DNA from: Arenimonas sp. SCN 70-307
GTDB taxonomy: Bacteria; Pseudomonadota; Gammaproteobacteria; Xanthomonadales; Xanthomonadaceae
Reading direction: 5' to 3'
Length of the DNA stretch: 64,000 nucleotides
NCBI RefSeq assembly: GCF_001724815.1
Contig: NZ_MEDO01000014.1
Span: 576,568 to 640,567, forward strand
The notes under the pieces were generated by a model. That model was not told the origin of the DNA and did no database searches. It saw only the letters and a list, made by a program, of their open reading frames with translations. A program made the position numbers and the translations under genes. Shown piece after piece: positions 39,249 through 48,398 of this stretch (the stretch's first letter is position 1; the number at the start of each line of letters is the position of its first letter).

Positions 39249-39291
39249 GGGGTCGGAGGTAATTTCGCTTCGCGAAATTACCTCCGACCCC
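39249..39291. repeat. 20-bp inverted repeat, GGGGTCGGAGG type
   Basis: GGGGTCGGAGGTAATTTCGC and its exact complement flank three bases. It ends six bases before the ppc stop. A near-identical element lies at 42050-42093, at the other end of ppc. Confidence 0.9.
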
Positions 39292-39297
39292 TTGCCT

Positions 39298-42027
39298 TCA
39301 GCCGGTGTTCTGCACGCCCGCGGCGATGCCGTTCACCGTCGTCACCAGCGCATGGAACAGCGGATCGTCCTCGGGCCGGCCCGCCGCGCGCCAGCGCGCC
39401 AGCAGGTCCACCTGCAGAAGGCTGATCGGGTCCACGTACGGGTTGCGCAGCCGGATGGATTCGCGCAGCCGGTAGTCGCCGTCGAGCAGGCGCTCGCGGC
39501 CCTTGAGCGCGAGGATGGTGTCGCGGGTGAGCGCGAACTCGGCGGCGATGCGCGGGAAGTAGCGCGCATGCGCGGGCTCGCCGGCCAGCTGCGAATAGCG
39601 CTCGAAGATATCGAGGTCGGACTTGGCCAGCACCATCTCCACGTCGTCCACGAGCGTGGCGAAAAAGGGCCAGTCGCGCGCCATCTCGGCCACCGCCTCG
39701 CGGCCGAACTCGTCGACGATGCGGGCCAGGCCGGTGCCCACGCCCAGCCAGGCGGTCAGGCCGCAGCGGTTCTGCGACCAGGCGAACACCCACGGGATGG
39801 CGCGCAGCGAGGACACCCCGCCGGCATTGCCGCGTTTGCTCGGCCGCGAGCCGATGCGCAGGCGCTCGATCACGTCGATCGGCGTGGCTTCGCGGAAATA
39901 CGGCACGAAGCCGTCGTCCTCGTACACCAGGCCGCGATAGTGCGCGCGCGCGGACACCGCGGCCGCGGCCGCCATCTGGCGCCACGACGCCTCGCGCGGC
40001 TCGGGCGAACGTGGCCGCAGCGTGGCGCGCAGCACGGCGCCGGTGGCCTGCTCGAGGTTGCGCAGCGCCAGCGCGCGGATGCCGTACTTGCGGTGGATCA
40101 CCTCGCCCTGCTCGGTCAGGCGCAGGAAACCATCGACCGAACCGCGCGGCGCGGCGATGACGGCGCGGCCGGTCTTGCCGCCGCCGCGCGAGAGCGAACC
40201 GCCGCGGCCGTGGAAGAAGGCGATGCGCACGCCCGCCTCGGCGGCCAGCGCGGTCAGCGCCACCTGGGTCTGCTGCAGGGCCCAGCGCGAGGCGACCAGG
40301 CCGCCGTCCTTGGCGCTGTCCGAATAGCCCAGCATCACCACCTGGCGGTCGCCGCGCTCGCGCAGGTGCTCGCGGTACACCGGGTCGGCGAACAGCGAGC
40401 GCAGGGTGGCGGCGGCGTTGTCGAGGTCGTCTACGGTTTCGAACAGCGGCGCCACGTCCAGCGGCACCGCGCCATTGCCGTCGACGCAGCCGCCCAGCCG
40501 CGCCAGCGCCAGCACGGCGAGTGCATCGGCGGCGCTGCGGCTCATCGAGATGATGTAGGGCCCGATCGCGCGGGCGCCGTAGCGCGGCAGCGCGGCGGCG
40601 ACGGTGCGGAAGACCTCCAGCACCGCGACCGCGTCGGCGGCGCCGGGCGCTTTCGCCGGGTCGGTGCCGGTGATCAGCTCGCGCAGGCGGTGCGCGCGCT
40701 CGGTCCAGGGGCGCGCGCCGAATCCCGGATCCGCCAGCAGGGCCGACAGCGCGGCATCGTGCTGCGAACTTTCCTGGCGCAGGTCGAGCGTGGCCAGGTG
40801 GAAGCCGAAGGCCTGCACGCGCCGCAGCAGGCGGCGCACCGCGAAGCCGCCGGCGTGTTCGCCGCGGTTCGCCGACAGGCTGCCTTCGACCAGGCGCAGG
40901 TCGGCCAGCAGCTCGTCGGGGCCGGCATAAGCCTGCGCGCCATCCTGCTCGGTCGCGGAGATGCGCGCCGCCACCAGGCTCAGGAACCGGCGGTAGGGCA
41001 TGTCGGCGTGGCGGGCCTTGAGCGCGTCGGCGGCCGCCGGGAAGCGCTGCGCGTAGTCGTCGGCGCGTCGCAGCAGCGCGGGCGAAATGCCGACCCGGCC
41101 ATCGGTCTGGCTCAGCAGGTCGGCCAGCTTCTCCAGCTCGCGCCGGTAGCGGCCGAGCACGATGGCGCGCTGGCCGGCGAGCGTGGCGGCGATGGTGTGC
41201 GCGCCCACGTTCGGGTTGCCGTCCATGTCGCCGCCCACCCAGGAGCCGAAGCCCAGCAGCGGCGGCAGTTCGTCGGGCGCGCTGCCGTAGACGCTGGCCA
41301 GGGCGTCGAGGAACACCTCGTGGAACACCGGCAGCACGCGGTAGAGCACGTCGGAGAGGTAGAAGGCCACGTGCTCGAACTCATCGGCGACGGTGGGCTT
41401 CTCGGGGGGCGTTTCGTCGGTCTGCCAGGCGGCGCTGAGCGCCAGGCGCATGCGCTCGAGGTCGGCGCGGCGCTCCTGCGGGGTCAGGCCGCGGTCGATG
41501 TCCTCGACCAGGCAACGCACCACCTCGCTCTCCTTCTCGAGCAGCGCGCGCCGCACGGCCTCGGTGGGATGCGCGGTGAACACCGGCTCGATGCGCAGGC
41601 GCGGCAGCAGCGCGGCCACGTCGGCGGCCGGCACGCCCTCGTCGCGCAGCTTGCGCAGGCTGTCCTCGAGGCCACCCGGCTGCGGGCCTTCGCCCAGGCG
41701 CTGGTAGTCGCGCCGGCGGCGGATGCGGTGCACGCGCTCGGCCAGGTTCACGGCCTGGAAATAGCTGTGGAAGGCGCGCACCAGCAGCTCGGCGCGGTCC
41801 AGCGGCAGGCCGCGCAGGCGGTCGGCCACGTCCTTCATCGGCGCCCCGGCCTCGCGACGGCGGATCGAAGCCACGCGCAACGCCTCGACCTCGGCCAGGA
41901 AAGCCGGCGAGACCTGCTCGGCGAGGATCTCGCCCACCAGCGTGCCAAGCCGTCGCACATCGTCGCGCAGCAGCAGGTCGGTGGGCGGCAGGTCGGCTTC
42001 GCGCAGGGGTTCGGTGGCTTCGCTCAT
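39298..42027 (-). CDS. ppc: Phosphoenolpyruvate carboxylase
   Basis: The 909-residue product carboxylates phosphoenolpyruvate to oxaloacetate, refilling the citrate cycle. Length is typical for a bacterial enzyme. Signature sites are the catalytic histidine in VFTAHPTEAVRR (about 134-145), the lysine in GYSDSAKDGGLVASRW, and the arginines in FFHGRGGSLSRGGG. The end reads QNTG, the conserved C-terminus that reaches the active and allosteric sites. RNPYVDPISLLQVDLLARWR near the end is also standard. It has its own leader with a palindrome upstream, and the large plus-strand ORF covering it is a shadow. Confidence 0.98.
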   Translation of the reverse strand: MSEATEPLREADLPPTDLLLRDDVRRLGTLVGEILAEQVSPAFLAEVEALRVASIRRREAGAPMKDVADRLRGLPLDRAELLVRAFHSYFQAVNLAERVHRIRRRRDYQRLGEGPQPGGLEDSLRKLRDEGVPAADVAALLPRLRIEPVFTAHPTEAVRRALLEKESEVVRCLVEDIDRGLTPQERRADLERMRLALSAAWQTDETPPEKPTVADEFEHVAFYLSDVLYRVLPVFHEVFLDALASVYGSAPDELPPLLGFGSWVGGDMDGNPNVGAHTIAATLAGQRAIVLGRYRRELEKLADLLSQTDGRVGISPALLRRADDYAQRFPAAADALKARHADMPYRRFLSLVAARISATEQDGAQAYAGPDELLADLRLVEGSLSANRGEHAGGFAVRRLLRRVQAFGFHLATLDLRQESSQHDAALSALLADPGFGARPWTERAHRLRELITGTDPAKAPGAADAVAVLEVFRTVAAALPRYGARAIGPYIISMSRSAADALAVLALARLGGCVDGNGAVPLDVAPLFETVDDLDNAAATLRSLFADPVYREHLRERGDRQVVMLGYSDSAKDGGLVASRWALQQTQVALTALAAEAGVRIAFFHGRGGSLSRGGGKTGRAVIAAPRGSVDGFLRLTEQGEVIHRKYGIRALALRNLEQATGAVLRATLRPRSPEPREASWRQMAAAAAVSARAHYRGLVYEDDGFVPYFREATPIDVIERLRIGSRPSKRGNAGGVSSLRAIPWVFAWSQNRCGLTAWLGVGTGLARIVDEFGREAVAEMARDWPFFATLVDDVEMVLAKSDLDIFERYSQLAGEPAHARYFPRIAAEFALTRDTILALKGRERLLDGDYRLRESIRLRNPYVDPISLLQVDLLARWRAAGRPEDDPLFHALVTTVNGIAAGVQNTG

Positions 42028-42049
42028 GCCCCAAGCCTAAAGACAAAAC

Positions 42050-42093
42050 GGGGTCGGAGGTAATTTCCCTTCCGGGAAATTACCTCCGACCCC
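42050..42093. repeat. 20-bp inverted repeat, GGGGTCGGAGG type, upstream of ppc
   Basis: GGGGTCGGAGGTAATTTCCC and its exact complement flank a TTCC loop. It lies between the stop of the SEC-C gene and the ppc start, both on the minus strand, so it can end the gshA transcript before ppc. Confidence 0.9.
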
Positions 42094-42102
42094 GGGCCTG
42101 GC

Positions 42103-42822
42103 TCAGGCGCCGCAGCACTTCTTGTATTTCTTGCCGCTGCCGCAGGGGCACGGGTCGTTGCGCTCGGGGGCGGCGGCGCGGCGCACGGGCTCGCGCGGGG
42201 TCAGGGACTCAATGCGCTGGGTGTGCAGGTCGAGCATCATGTCCGGCAGGCTGAAGAAGATCTCCAGCCGCTCGCGGTAGCTCAGCGGCTCCGGCGCGCC
42301 GCCCTCTTCCTCCGGCGGGTAGCTGCCGATCGCCAGGGCCTCGATGTAGGCCTCGATGTCGGCGATCCAGGGCTCTTCGGCGATCCACGCATCCCAGTCG
42401 TCGCCGCGCAGGTCCATGCCGTGCATGAAGCCGGCGGCCCACTCGGTGCCGATGTCGACGTCGTCGCCGTGTTCGGCGTCGAGGTCATCGGGGAGCCACC
42501 ACAGCGGCAGCGCCTCGGGCGACAGGTCGTCGCCGCCCAGCCGGACGCGGTGGGCAACGGTGTTCCAGGCCGACATCAGCAGCCCGTAAACTTGTGCGGC
42601 CTCCTCCATCGTCTCCCAGCGCGGCGGTGTCTTGCCCCAGACCGCGGGCATCCACTCGCTGGGCATGACCGTGTCGCGGCTGAGCACCAGCGCGGTCAGG
42701 TAGCCGTCCAGGGCCTCGAGCCCGAAGCCACCGAAAGGCACCGCCCGCTGCTCGAGCAGTTCCTCGAGCTGGCCCAGGCGCGGGTCGTCGTGGGTGAAGC
42801 GCTTGGCGTCAACGCTGGCCAT
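42103..42822 (-). CDS. UPF0149/YecA-like protein with SEC-C zinc tail
   Basis: The 239-residue protein has the UPF0149 body ([60 protein letters not shown]) and ends with a SEC-C motif, [18 protein letters not shown], a zinc finger like the one at the end of SecA. In E. coli the relative YecA binds ribosomes and SecA-related targets. The start codon lies one base after the gshA stop, so it is the second gene of a two-gene unit. Confidence 0.9.
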   Translation of the reverse strand: MASVDAKRFTHDDPRLGQLEELLEQRAVPFGGFGLEALDGYLTALVLSRDTVMPSEWMPAVWGKTPPRWETMEEAAQVYGLLMSAWNTVAHRVRLGGDDLSPEALPLWWLPDDLDAEHGDDVDIGTEWAAGFMHGMDLRGDDWDAWIAEEPWIADIEAYIEALAIGSYPPEEEGGAPEPLSYRERLEIFFSLPDMMLDLHTQRIESLTPREPVRRAAAPERNDPCPCGSGKKYKKCCGA

Positions 42823-42823
42823 G

Positions 42824-44188
42824 TCAGTACGCGAACTCGCGGAACACGGGATCGACGCTGCCGCCCCAGGCGCCGTGGAACAGCGCCAGCTTGCGCTCGG
42901 CCGGGGTCTCGTTGGCCATGGCGAACTCCAGCAGCGGCTCGAGGAACACCGCCTCGCTGGCGCCGCCGGCGTTGAGCCGGTTGCGGCGGGCCAGGCCCTG
43001 GCCGGAAATCTTCAGCGCCTCGATGGCCAGCTCGCGCACCGTGCGGCCGCGGAAGGGCAGCTTGAGCGCGTGTTTGGGCACGCCATCGCGCAGCGCGTGG
43101 CGCTCCTCGGTGCTGAAATCCTTCACCAGGTCCCAGGCGGCGTCGAGCGCCGCGTCGTCGTAGAGCAGGCCGGTCCAGAACGCCGGCAGCGCGCACAGGC
43201 GGTTCCAGGGGCCGCCGTCGGCGCCGCGCATCTCCAGGTATTTCTTCAGCCGCACTTCCGGGAAGGCGGTGGTCATGTGGTCGGCCCAGTCGCGCATCGT
43301 CGGCAGCTGGCCGGGCAGCTCCTCGAGCTCGCCGCGCAGGAACTTGCGGAAGCTGCGGCCGCTCAGGTCCAGGTACTGGCCGTCGCGGTAGCTGAAGTAC
43401 ATCGGCACGTCGAGCAGGTAGTCGACGTAGCGCTCGAAGCCGAAGCCGTCCTCGAACACGAAATCGAGCATGCCCGTGCGGTCGGGGTCGGTGTCGGTCC
43501 AGATGTGCGAGCGGTAGCTCAGGTAGCCGTTGGGCTGGCCGTCGGTGAAGGGCGAGTCGGCGAACAGCGCGGTGGCGATGGGCTGCAGCGCCAGCGAGAC
43601 GCGGAACTTCTTGACCATGTCGGCTTCGTCGAGGAAGTCGAGGTTCACCTGCACGGTGCAGGTGCGGGTCATCATGTCCAGGCCGAGGTTGCCGCGCTTG
43701 GGCATGTACTCGCGCATGATCTTGTAGCGGCCCTTGGGCATCCACGGCATCTCGTCGCGGCGCCACTTGGGCTGGAAGCCCATGCCCAGGAAACCGATGC
43801 CGAGCTCGTCGCCCACCGTCTTGACCTCGCGCAGGTGCGACATGGTCTCGCAGCAGGTCTGGTGGATGTTCTCGAGCATGGCGCCCGAGAGTTCGAGCTG
43901 GCCGGCCGGCTCGAGCGTGACCGAGGCGCCGGCCTTGGACAGGGCGATGAGCTTGCCGTTTTCCTCGTAGGGCTCCCAGCCAAAGCGCGTCAGGCCGCGC
44001 AGCAGGGCCTCGATGCCGCGCGGGCCGTCCCAGGTGGGCGGGCGCAGGTCGTCGAGGCGGAAGCCGAACTTCTCGTGCTCGGTGCCGATGCGCCAGTCGG
44101 CCGGCGGCTTGCCGCCCGAGGCCAGGTACTCGACCAGCACGCGGCGGTCGGTCAGGGGATCATCCTTGGCGTTGCTGGGTCCGGACAC
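42824..44188 (-). CDS. gshA: Glutamate-cysteine ligase, plant type
   Basis: The 454-residue enzyme makes gamma-glutamylcysteine, the first step of glutathione synthesis. It belongs to the GCS2/plant-type family found in alpha- and some gammaproteobacteria, not the E. coli GshA family. Recognised segments are [40 protein letters not shown], and [19 protein letters not shown]. No regulatory disulfide insert is obvious. gshB is not in the window. Glutathione from this pathway is the cofactor of the Grx4 protein encoded 18 kb away. Confidence 0.95.
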   Translation of the reverse strand: MSGPSNAKDDPLTDRRVLVEYLASGGKPPADWRIGTEHEKFGFRLDDLRPPTWDGPRGIEALLRGLTRFGWEPYEENGKLIALSKAGASVTLEPAGQLELSGAMLENIHQTCCETMSHLREVKTVGDELGIGFLGMGFQPKWRRDEMPWMPKGRYKIMREYMPKRGNLGLDMMTRTCTVQVNLDFLDEADMVKKFRVSLALQPIATALFADSPFTDGQPNGYLSYRSHIWTDTDPDRTGMLDFVFEDGFGFERYVDYLLDVPMYFSYRDGQYLDLSGRSFRKFLRGELEELPGQLPTMRDWADHMTTAFPEVRLKKYLEMRGADGGPWNRLCALPAFWTGLLYDDAALDAAWDLVKDFSTEERHALRDGVPKHALKLPFRGRTVRELAIEALKISGQGLARRNRLNAGGASEAVFLEPLLEFAMANETPAERKLALFHGAWGGSVDPVFREFAY

Positions 44189-44245
44189 GTCGGCGGCCTT
44201 GCGGGGGTGGGGGGCGAACGCAGGCCGGTGGCCTACAATCGCGGG

Positions 44246-45829
44246 ATGCGAATCCTAACCCGCGCCGTCGTGCTTGGCGTCCTGCTGGCCGGGATTCTCT
44301 GTCCCGCGCCGGCCGCGGCCCGCAGCCTCGAGCGCGGCAACGGTCCCGAGCCCTCCACGCTCGACCCGCACCGCTGCCCGGAAGTGGCCTGCGCCAACGT
44401 GCTGCGCGACCTGTTCGAAGGCCTGGTGGCCGAGGACGGCGCCGGGAACCTCATCCCCGGCCTGGCCGAGCGCTGGGACGTGTCGGAGGACGGCCGTAGC
44501 TGGACCTTCCACCTGCGCGAGGGCCTGCGCTGGTCCAACGGCGAGCCGCTGGACGCCGGCCAGGTGCTGGCCAGCCTGCGCCGCGCCTTCGAGCCGGCCA
44601 CGGCCGCGCCCTTCGCCGCGCACCTGGACGCGATCGAACATGCCGCCGCGGTGCAGCGCGGCGAGCGCCCGCCGGCCGCGCTGGGCGTCAGTGCGCCGGA
44701 TGCGCGCACGCTGGTGTTCCGGCTGAGCCGCAGCGCCGACCTGCCGCGCCTGCTCACCCTGCCCATCGCCTACCCCGTGCACCTGCCCAGCCTGGCCGAG
44801 CATGGCGCGCGCTTCACCCGCCCGGGACGGCTGGTGTCCAACGGCGCCTACCAGCTGGCCGAGTGGCTGCCGCAGGCGCACCTGGTGGTGGAGCGCAACC
44901 CGCACTTCCGCGAGCCGGCGCCGATCGAACGCGTGCGCTTCCACGTCACCGAGGACGCCGCGGCCGAGCTGCGCCGCTTCGAGGCCGGCGGCCTGCACAT
45001 CACCGAAACCCTGCCGCCGCAGCCGCTGGAACACCTGCGGGCGCGCTTCGGCGAGCAGCTGCGCATCAGCCCCTACCTGGGCAGCTTCTGGCTGGGCTTC
45101 AACCTCACCCGACCGCCGTTCAAGGATTCGCCGGCGCTGCGCGAGGCGCTGGTGCTGGCGGTGGACCGCGACATCCTCACCCGCCACGTCACCGGCCTGG
45201 GCGAAGCGCCGGCCTGGGGCGTGGTGCCGCCGGGCACGGCCGGTTACACGCCGCCGGTGCCGGCGGTGGCCTCGCTGACGCAGCGCCAGCGCGAGGCGCG
45301 GGCGCGGGCGCTGTACGCGCAGGCCGGCTATTCGCGCGAGCGGCCGCTGCAGATCGAGCTGCGCTACAACACCTCCACGCCACACCGGCGCATGGCGCTG
45401 GCGGTGGCGGCGATGTGGCGCGAAACCCTGGGCGTGCGCACGACGCTTCGCAACGAGGAGTGGAAGGTCTTCGTCGGCACGCGGCGCCAGCGCGCCATCA
45501 CCGAGGTCTTCCGCGGCGGCTGGATCGCCGACATCGACGATGCGCGCAATTTCCTGGGCACCTTCCACAGCCAGAGCCCGGCGAACTGGAGCGGCCTGGA
45601 CGACCGCGAGTACGACGCGCTGCTCGCCGCCGCCGACGCCGCGCCCACGCTCGAACGCCGGCAGTCGCTGCTGCGGCAGGCGGAGCACAGGCTGCAGGCA
45701 ACGCACGCGGTCGTGCCGCTGTACTTCTACACCTCGCGCCACCTGGTGCACCGCGACGTGCTGGGCTTCGAAGCCAATCCGCTCGACCGCCACCCCAGCC
45801 GCTTCCTGCGCTTCGCGGAGGCGCCATGA
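44246..45829 (+). CDS. Peptide ABC transporter substrate-binding protein
   Basis: The 527-residue protein starts at MRILTRAVV with a signal peptide (to about PAAAARS). It is an SBP family 5 (OppA/DppA-like) solute-binding protein: [52 protein letters not shown], and a late [18 protein letters not shown]. The mature N-terminus lacks a lipobox cysteine, so it is likely soluble in the periplasm. The ATGA overlap with the permease shows translational coupling. The track ORF begins far upstream in the divergent gshA. Confidence 0.92.
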   Translation: MRILTRAVVLGVLLAGILCPAPAAARSLERGNGPEPSTLDPHRCPEVACANVLRDLFEGLVAEDGAGNLIPGLAERWDVSEDGRSWTFHLREGLRWSNGEPLDAGQVLASLRRAFEPATAAPFAAHLDAIEHAAAVQRGERPPAALGVSAPDARTLVFRLSRSADLPRLLTLPIAYPVHLPSLAEHGARFTRPGRLVSNGAYQLAEWLPQAHLVVERNPHFREPAPIERVRFHVTEDAAAELRRFEAGGLHITETLPPQPLEHLRARFGEQLRISPYLGSFWLGFNLTRPPFKDSPALREALVLAVDRDILTRHVTGLGEAPAWGVVPPGTAGYTPPVPAVASLTQRQREARARALYAQAGYSRERPLQIELRYNTSTPHRRMALAVAAMWRETLGVRTTLRNEEWKVFVGTRRQRAITEVFRGGWIADIDDARNFLGTFHSQSPANWSGLDDREYDALLAAADAAPTLERRQSLLRQAEHRLQATHAVVPLYFYTSRHLVHRDVLGFEANPLDRHPSRFLRFAEAP

Positions 45830-46743
45830 AGCGCTTCGCCGGGCGCGCCTTCGAAGCGCTGCTGACGCTCTGGCTGCTGGCCACGCTGTGCTTCGTGCTG
45901 CTGCGCGCGGCGCCGGGCGGCCCCTTCGACGCCGAGAAGGCCGCGCCGCCGGAAGTCGAGGCGGCGCTCGCGGCGCAGTACCGGCTCGACCAGTCGCTGC
46001 CGGCGCAGTACGGCCACTGGCTGGCCGACGTGGCGCGCGGCGACCTCGGGCCTTCGTTCCAGTACCCCGACTACACGGTCAACGAGCTGCTGGCGGCGAG
46101 CCTGCCGATCTCGCTGCTCAACGGCGGCCTGGCCCTGCTGCTGGCGCTGGCCATCGGCATCCCGCTGGGCGTGTGGGCGGCGCTGCGCGCAGGACGCTGG
46201 ACCGACCGCCTGCTGATGTTCGGCGCGGGCCTGGGCCTGAGCGTGCCCAAGTTCGTGGCGGCGCCCCTGCTGGTGCTGCTTTTCGCCGTGACCTTGCAGT
46301 GGCTGCCGGCCGGCGGCTGGGACGGCACCTGGCGCAGCATGGTTTTACCGGTGGTGGCGCTGGCGCTGCCGAACCTCGCGTACTGCGCGCGACTCACCCG
46401 CGCCTCGCTGCTCGAGGTGCTGGGCGCCGACTACCTGCGCGCGGCCCGCGGCCGCGGCCTGTCGGGCGCGCGCCTGCTGCTGGTGCACGCGCTGCGCCCG
46501 GGCCTGCTGCCGGTGGTGGCCTGGCTGAGCCCGGCGCTGATCAACGTGGTCAGCGGCTCGGCGGTGGTCGAGCAGGTGTTCGGCATCCCGGGCGTGGGCC
46601 GCTACTTCGTGCAGGGCGCCCTCAACCGCGACTACACCCTCGTGCTCGGCGTCGTGCTCGCCATCGGCGCCGCCATCGTCCTCATCAACGCCCTCGTCGA
46701 CGCCCTGCGCACCTGGCTCGATCCGCGGCTGCGGGACGCCTAG
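45826..46743 (+). CDS. Peptide ABC transporter permease (OppB/DppB type)
   Basis: The 305-residue permease has six predicted membrane helices, beginning LLTLWLLATLCFVLLRAAPG. The conserved cytoplasmic coupling loop is YLRAARGRGLSGARLLLVHAL, followed by VEQVFGIPGVGRYFVQGAL. It is the DppB-type half of a permease pair. No DppC partner or ATPase follows: the next gene is convergent and its stop overlaps this one within CTAG. The system must either borrow other subunits from elsewhere or be incomplete. Confidence 0.93.
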   Translation: MKRFAGRAFEALLTLWLLATLCFVLLRAAPGGPFDAEKAAPPEVEAALAAQYRLDQSLPAQYGHWLADVARGDLGPSFQYPDYTVNELLAASLPISLLNGGLALLLALAIGIPLGVWAALRAGRWTDRLLMFGAGLGLSVPKFVAAPLLVLLFAVTLQWLPAGGWDGTWRSMVLPVVALALPNLAYCARLTRASLLEVLGADYLRAARGRGLSGARLLLVHALRPGLLPVVAWLSPALINVVSGSAVVEQVFGIPGVGRYFVQGALNRDYTLVLGVVLAIGAAIVLINALVDALRTWLDPRLRDA

Positions 46744-47327
46744 ATCTCCAGCCAGCCGGAGATGACGGTGCGGGCTTCGTCGAGGCCGAGTTTGGCGTCG
46801 GCGGAGAAGACCTGGGCGCTGGCGCGGTCGCCGAGTTCCTTGCGCACGGCGGCCAGCACCCTGGACTGCTCGCCGCGGCCGAACTTGTCGGCCTTGGTCA
46901 GCAGGCAATGCGCCGGCAGGCCGCGGGCGACCGCGTAGTCGAGCATCTGCAGGTCGTACTCGCGCAGCGGATGGCGGATGTCCATCACCACCACCAGCCC
47001 CGCCAGCGAACCGCGCTCCTGGAAGTAGCGGTTGATCGTGCCCTTCCAGGCCTCGCGCATCGCCTCGGGCACCTTGGCGTAGCCGTAGCCGGGCAGGTCC
47101 ACCAGGTAGCGGCCCGGGTCGACCTCGAAGTAATTCAGCGCCTGGGTGCGGCCCGGGGTCTTGGAGACGCGGGCCAGGCCGTTCTGGTTCGTGAGGGCGT
47201 TGAGCGCGCTGGACTTGCCCGCGTTCGAGCGGCCGGCGAACACCACCTCGCGGCCGTCGTCGGGCGGCAGCTGGCGCAGGGAGTGCACGGAATTGAAGTA
47301 TTTGGCGCGGGCCAGGGGGTTGGACAT
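46740..47327 (-). CDS. engB: Ribosome biogenesis GTP-binding protein YsxC/EngB
   Basis: The 195-residue GTPase helps 50S subunit assembly. Motifs: FAGRSNAGKSSALN (G1), SKTPGRTQ (G2), VDLPGYGYAKV (G3), LLTKADKFG (G4), and FSADAKLG (G5). The start at MSNPLARAKYF follows normal family length; the longer track start is read-through from the divergent cytochrome promoter region. Its stop codon shares four bases (CTAG) with the stop of the convergent permease gene. Confidence 0.96.
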   Translation of the reverse strand: MSNPLARAKYFNSVHSLRQLPPDDGREVVFAGRSNAGKSSALNALTNQNGLARVSKTPGRTQALNYFEVDPGRYLVDLPGYGYAKVPEAMREAWKGTINRYFQERGSLAGLVVVMDIRHPLREYDLQMLDYAVARGLPAHCLLTKADKFGRGEQSRVLAAVRKELGDRASAQVFSADAKLGLDEARTVISGWLEI

Positions 47328-47413
47328 CGGGTCGGCCGGGGCGTTGGAAGGCGCCCAGCATGGCCCGTACGGCCCCCGCTGACCAGCCCGGAAGCCCTTC
47401 CGGAGCCGCTGAA

Positions 47414-47443
47414 TTGACCGCCTGCGCCAGCGGCTGGGATAAT
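47414..47443 (+). promoter_or_regulatory. Sigma-70-like promoter of cytochrome c4
   Basis: TTGACC (47414-47419) and GATAAT (47438-47443) are 18 bases apart, 68 bases upstream of the ATG, in the divergent gap with engB. Both hexamers match the consensus well, which is uncommon in this GC-rich sequence. Confidence 0.6.
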
Positions 47444-47511
47444 CCGCGCCTTCCTGCGCGCCCGTCGCGCAAGGCCCCTTTCCCACCGAATCAAGCGTTC
47501 CGGAGCAGCCC

Positions 47512-48309
47512 ATGAAGTTCACGCGCATCCTTGGTGTCGCCGCCGCCCTGGCCGCGGCCGTGGCCGTGGCCCAGGAGCCCGCCACGGAGCCGGCCACCGT
47601 CACGGCGGCCCCCGAGGCGGCCCCGGCCCCCACCGAAACCCTGGAAGCCGACAACGCCGTCGCCCATCGCGGCGACGCCCAGGCCGGTGCCGGCAAGGCG
47701 GCGGTCTGCGCGGCCTGCCACGGCATGGACGGCAACTCCGCCGACCCGCAGTACCCGAAGCTGGCCGGCCAGCACGAGCGCTACATCGCCCGCCAGCTGG
47801 CGCTGTACAAGTCGATGGAGCGCGACAACGCCATCATGCTCGGCTTCGCCGCCACCCTGAGCGCGCAGGACATGCGCGACCTGGGCGCCTACTTCGCCAG
47901 CCAGAAGGTCGTGGCCGGCGTGGCCGACGACAGCGTGATCGCCGAAGGCCCGAACGCCGGCATGAAGTTCTACCAGCTCGGCGAGCGCCTCTACCGCTTC
48001 GGCAAGGCCGACGGTTCGGTGCCGTCCTGCGCGGCCTGCCACGGCCCCGCCGGCGCCGGCAACCCGGGTTCGGCCTGGCCGAACCTGGCCGGCCAGCACG
48101 CCGGTTACACCGCCAACGCGCTGACCGCCTTCCGCAACGGCACCGTCTGGGGCAAGGGCAACAACGCCAACGCCATCATGGCGGGCGTGGCCGGCAGCCT
48201 CACCGACGAGGAAATCCAGGCCCTGGCGACCTACATCGAAGGCCTGCACAACGCCGCCGACGCCCCCTCGGCCGAGGCCCTGGCTGCCGCCGCGAACGCG
48301 GAAGGCTGA
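47512..48309 (+). CDS. Diheme cytochrome c4
   Basis: The 265-residue protein has a short signal peptide (MKFTRILGVAAALAAAVAVA) and two CAACH heme-attachment sites (CAACHGMDGN at about 68 and CAACHGPAGA at about 171). Each is followed by a segment of the form YPKLAGQHERYIARQL or WPNLAGQHAGYTANAL, the typical cytochrome c4 repeat. It shuttles electrons in the periplasm to a terminal oxidase. An Ala/Pro/Glu-rich spacer of about 30 residues follows the signal. A strong terminator follows, then the DsbA gene on the same strand. Confidence 0.95.
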   Translation: MKFTRILGVAAALAAAVAVAQEPATEPATVTAAPEAAPAPTETLEADNAVAHRGDAQAGAGKAAVCAACHGMDGNSADPQYPKLAGQHERYIARQLALYKSMERDNAIMLGFAATLSAQDMRDLGAYFASQKVVAGVADDSVIAEGPNAGMKFYQLGERLYRFGKADGSVPSCAACHGPAGAGNPGSAWPNLAGQHAGYTANALTAFRNGTVWGKGNNANAIMAGVAGSLTDEEIQALATYIEGLHNAADAPSAEALAAAANAEG

Positions 48310-48316
48310 GCCCTGC

Positions 48317-48342
48317 GCGGCGGCCCCCGGGCCGCCGCTTTT
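48317..48342 (+). terminator. Rho-independent terminator of cytochrome c4
   Basis: GCGGCGGCCC and GGGCCGCCGC form a ten-base stem with a two-base loop, followed by TTTT. Confidence 0.85.
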
Positions 48343-48398
48343 GAACCTTGCCTGCCGGCCGTGGTCAGGTAGGCGACACCTTCCGGAGTGCCTGCCCC

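Noticed and set aside
39292-42063. A 923-residue plus-strand ORF antisense to ppc
   Set aside because: Same cause: a compositional shadow of a strongly identified gene, with no recognisable motif.
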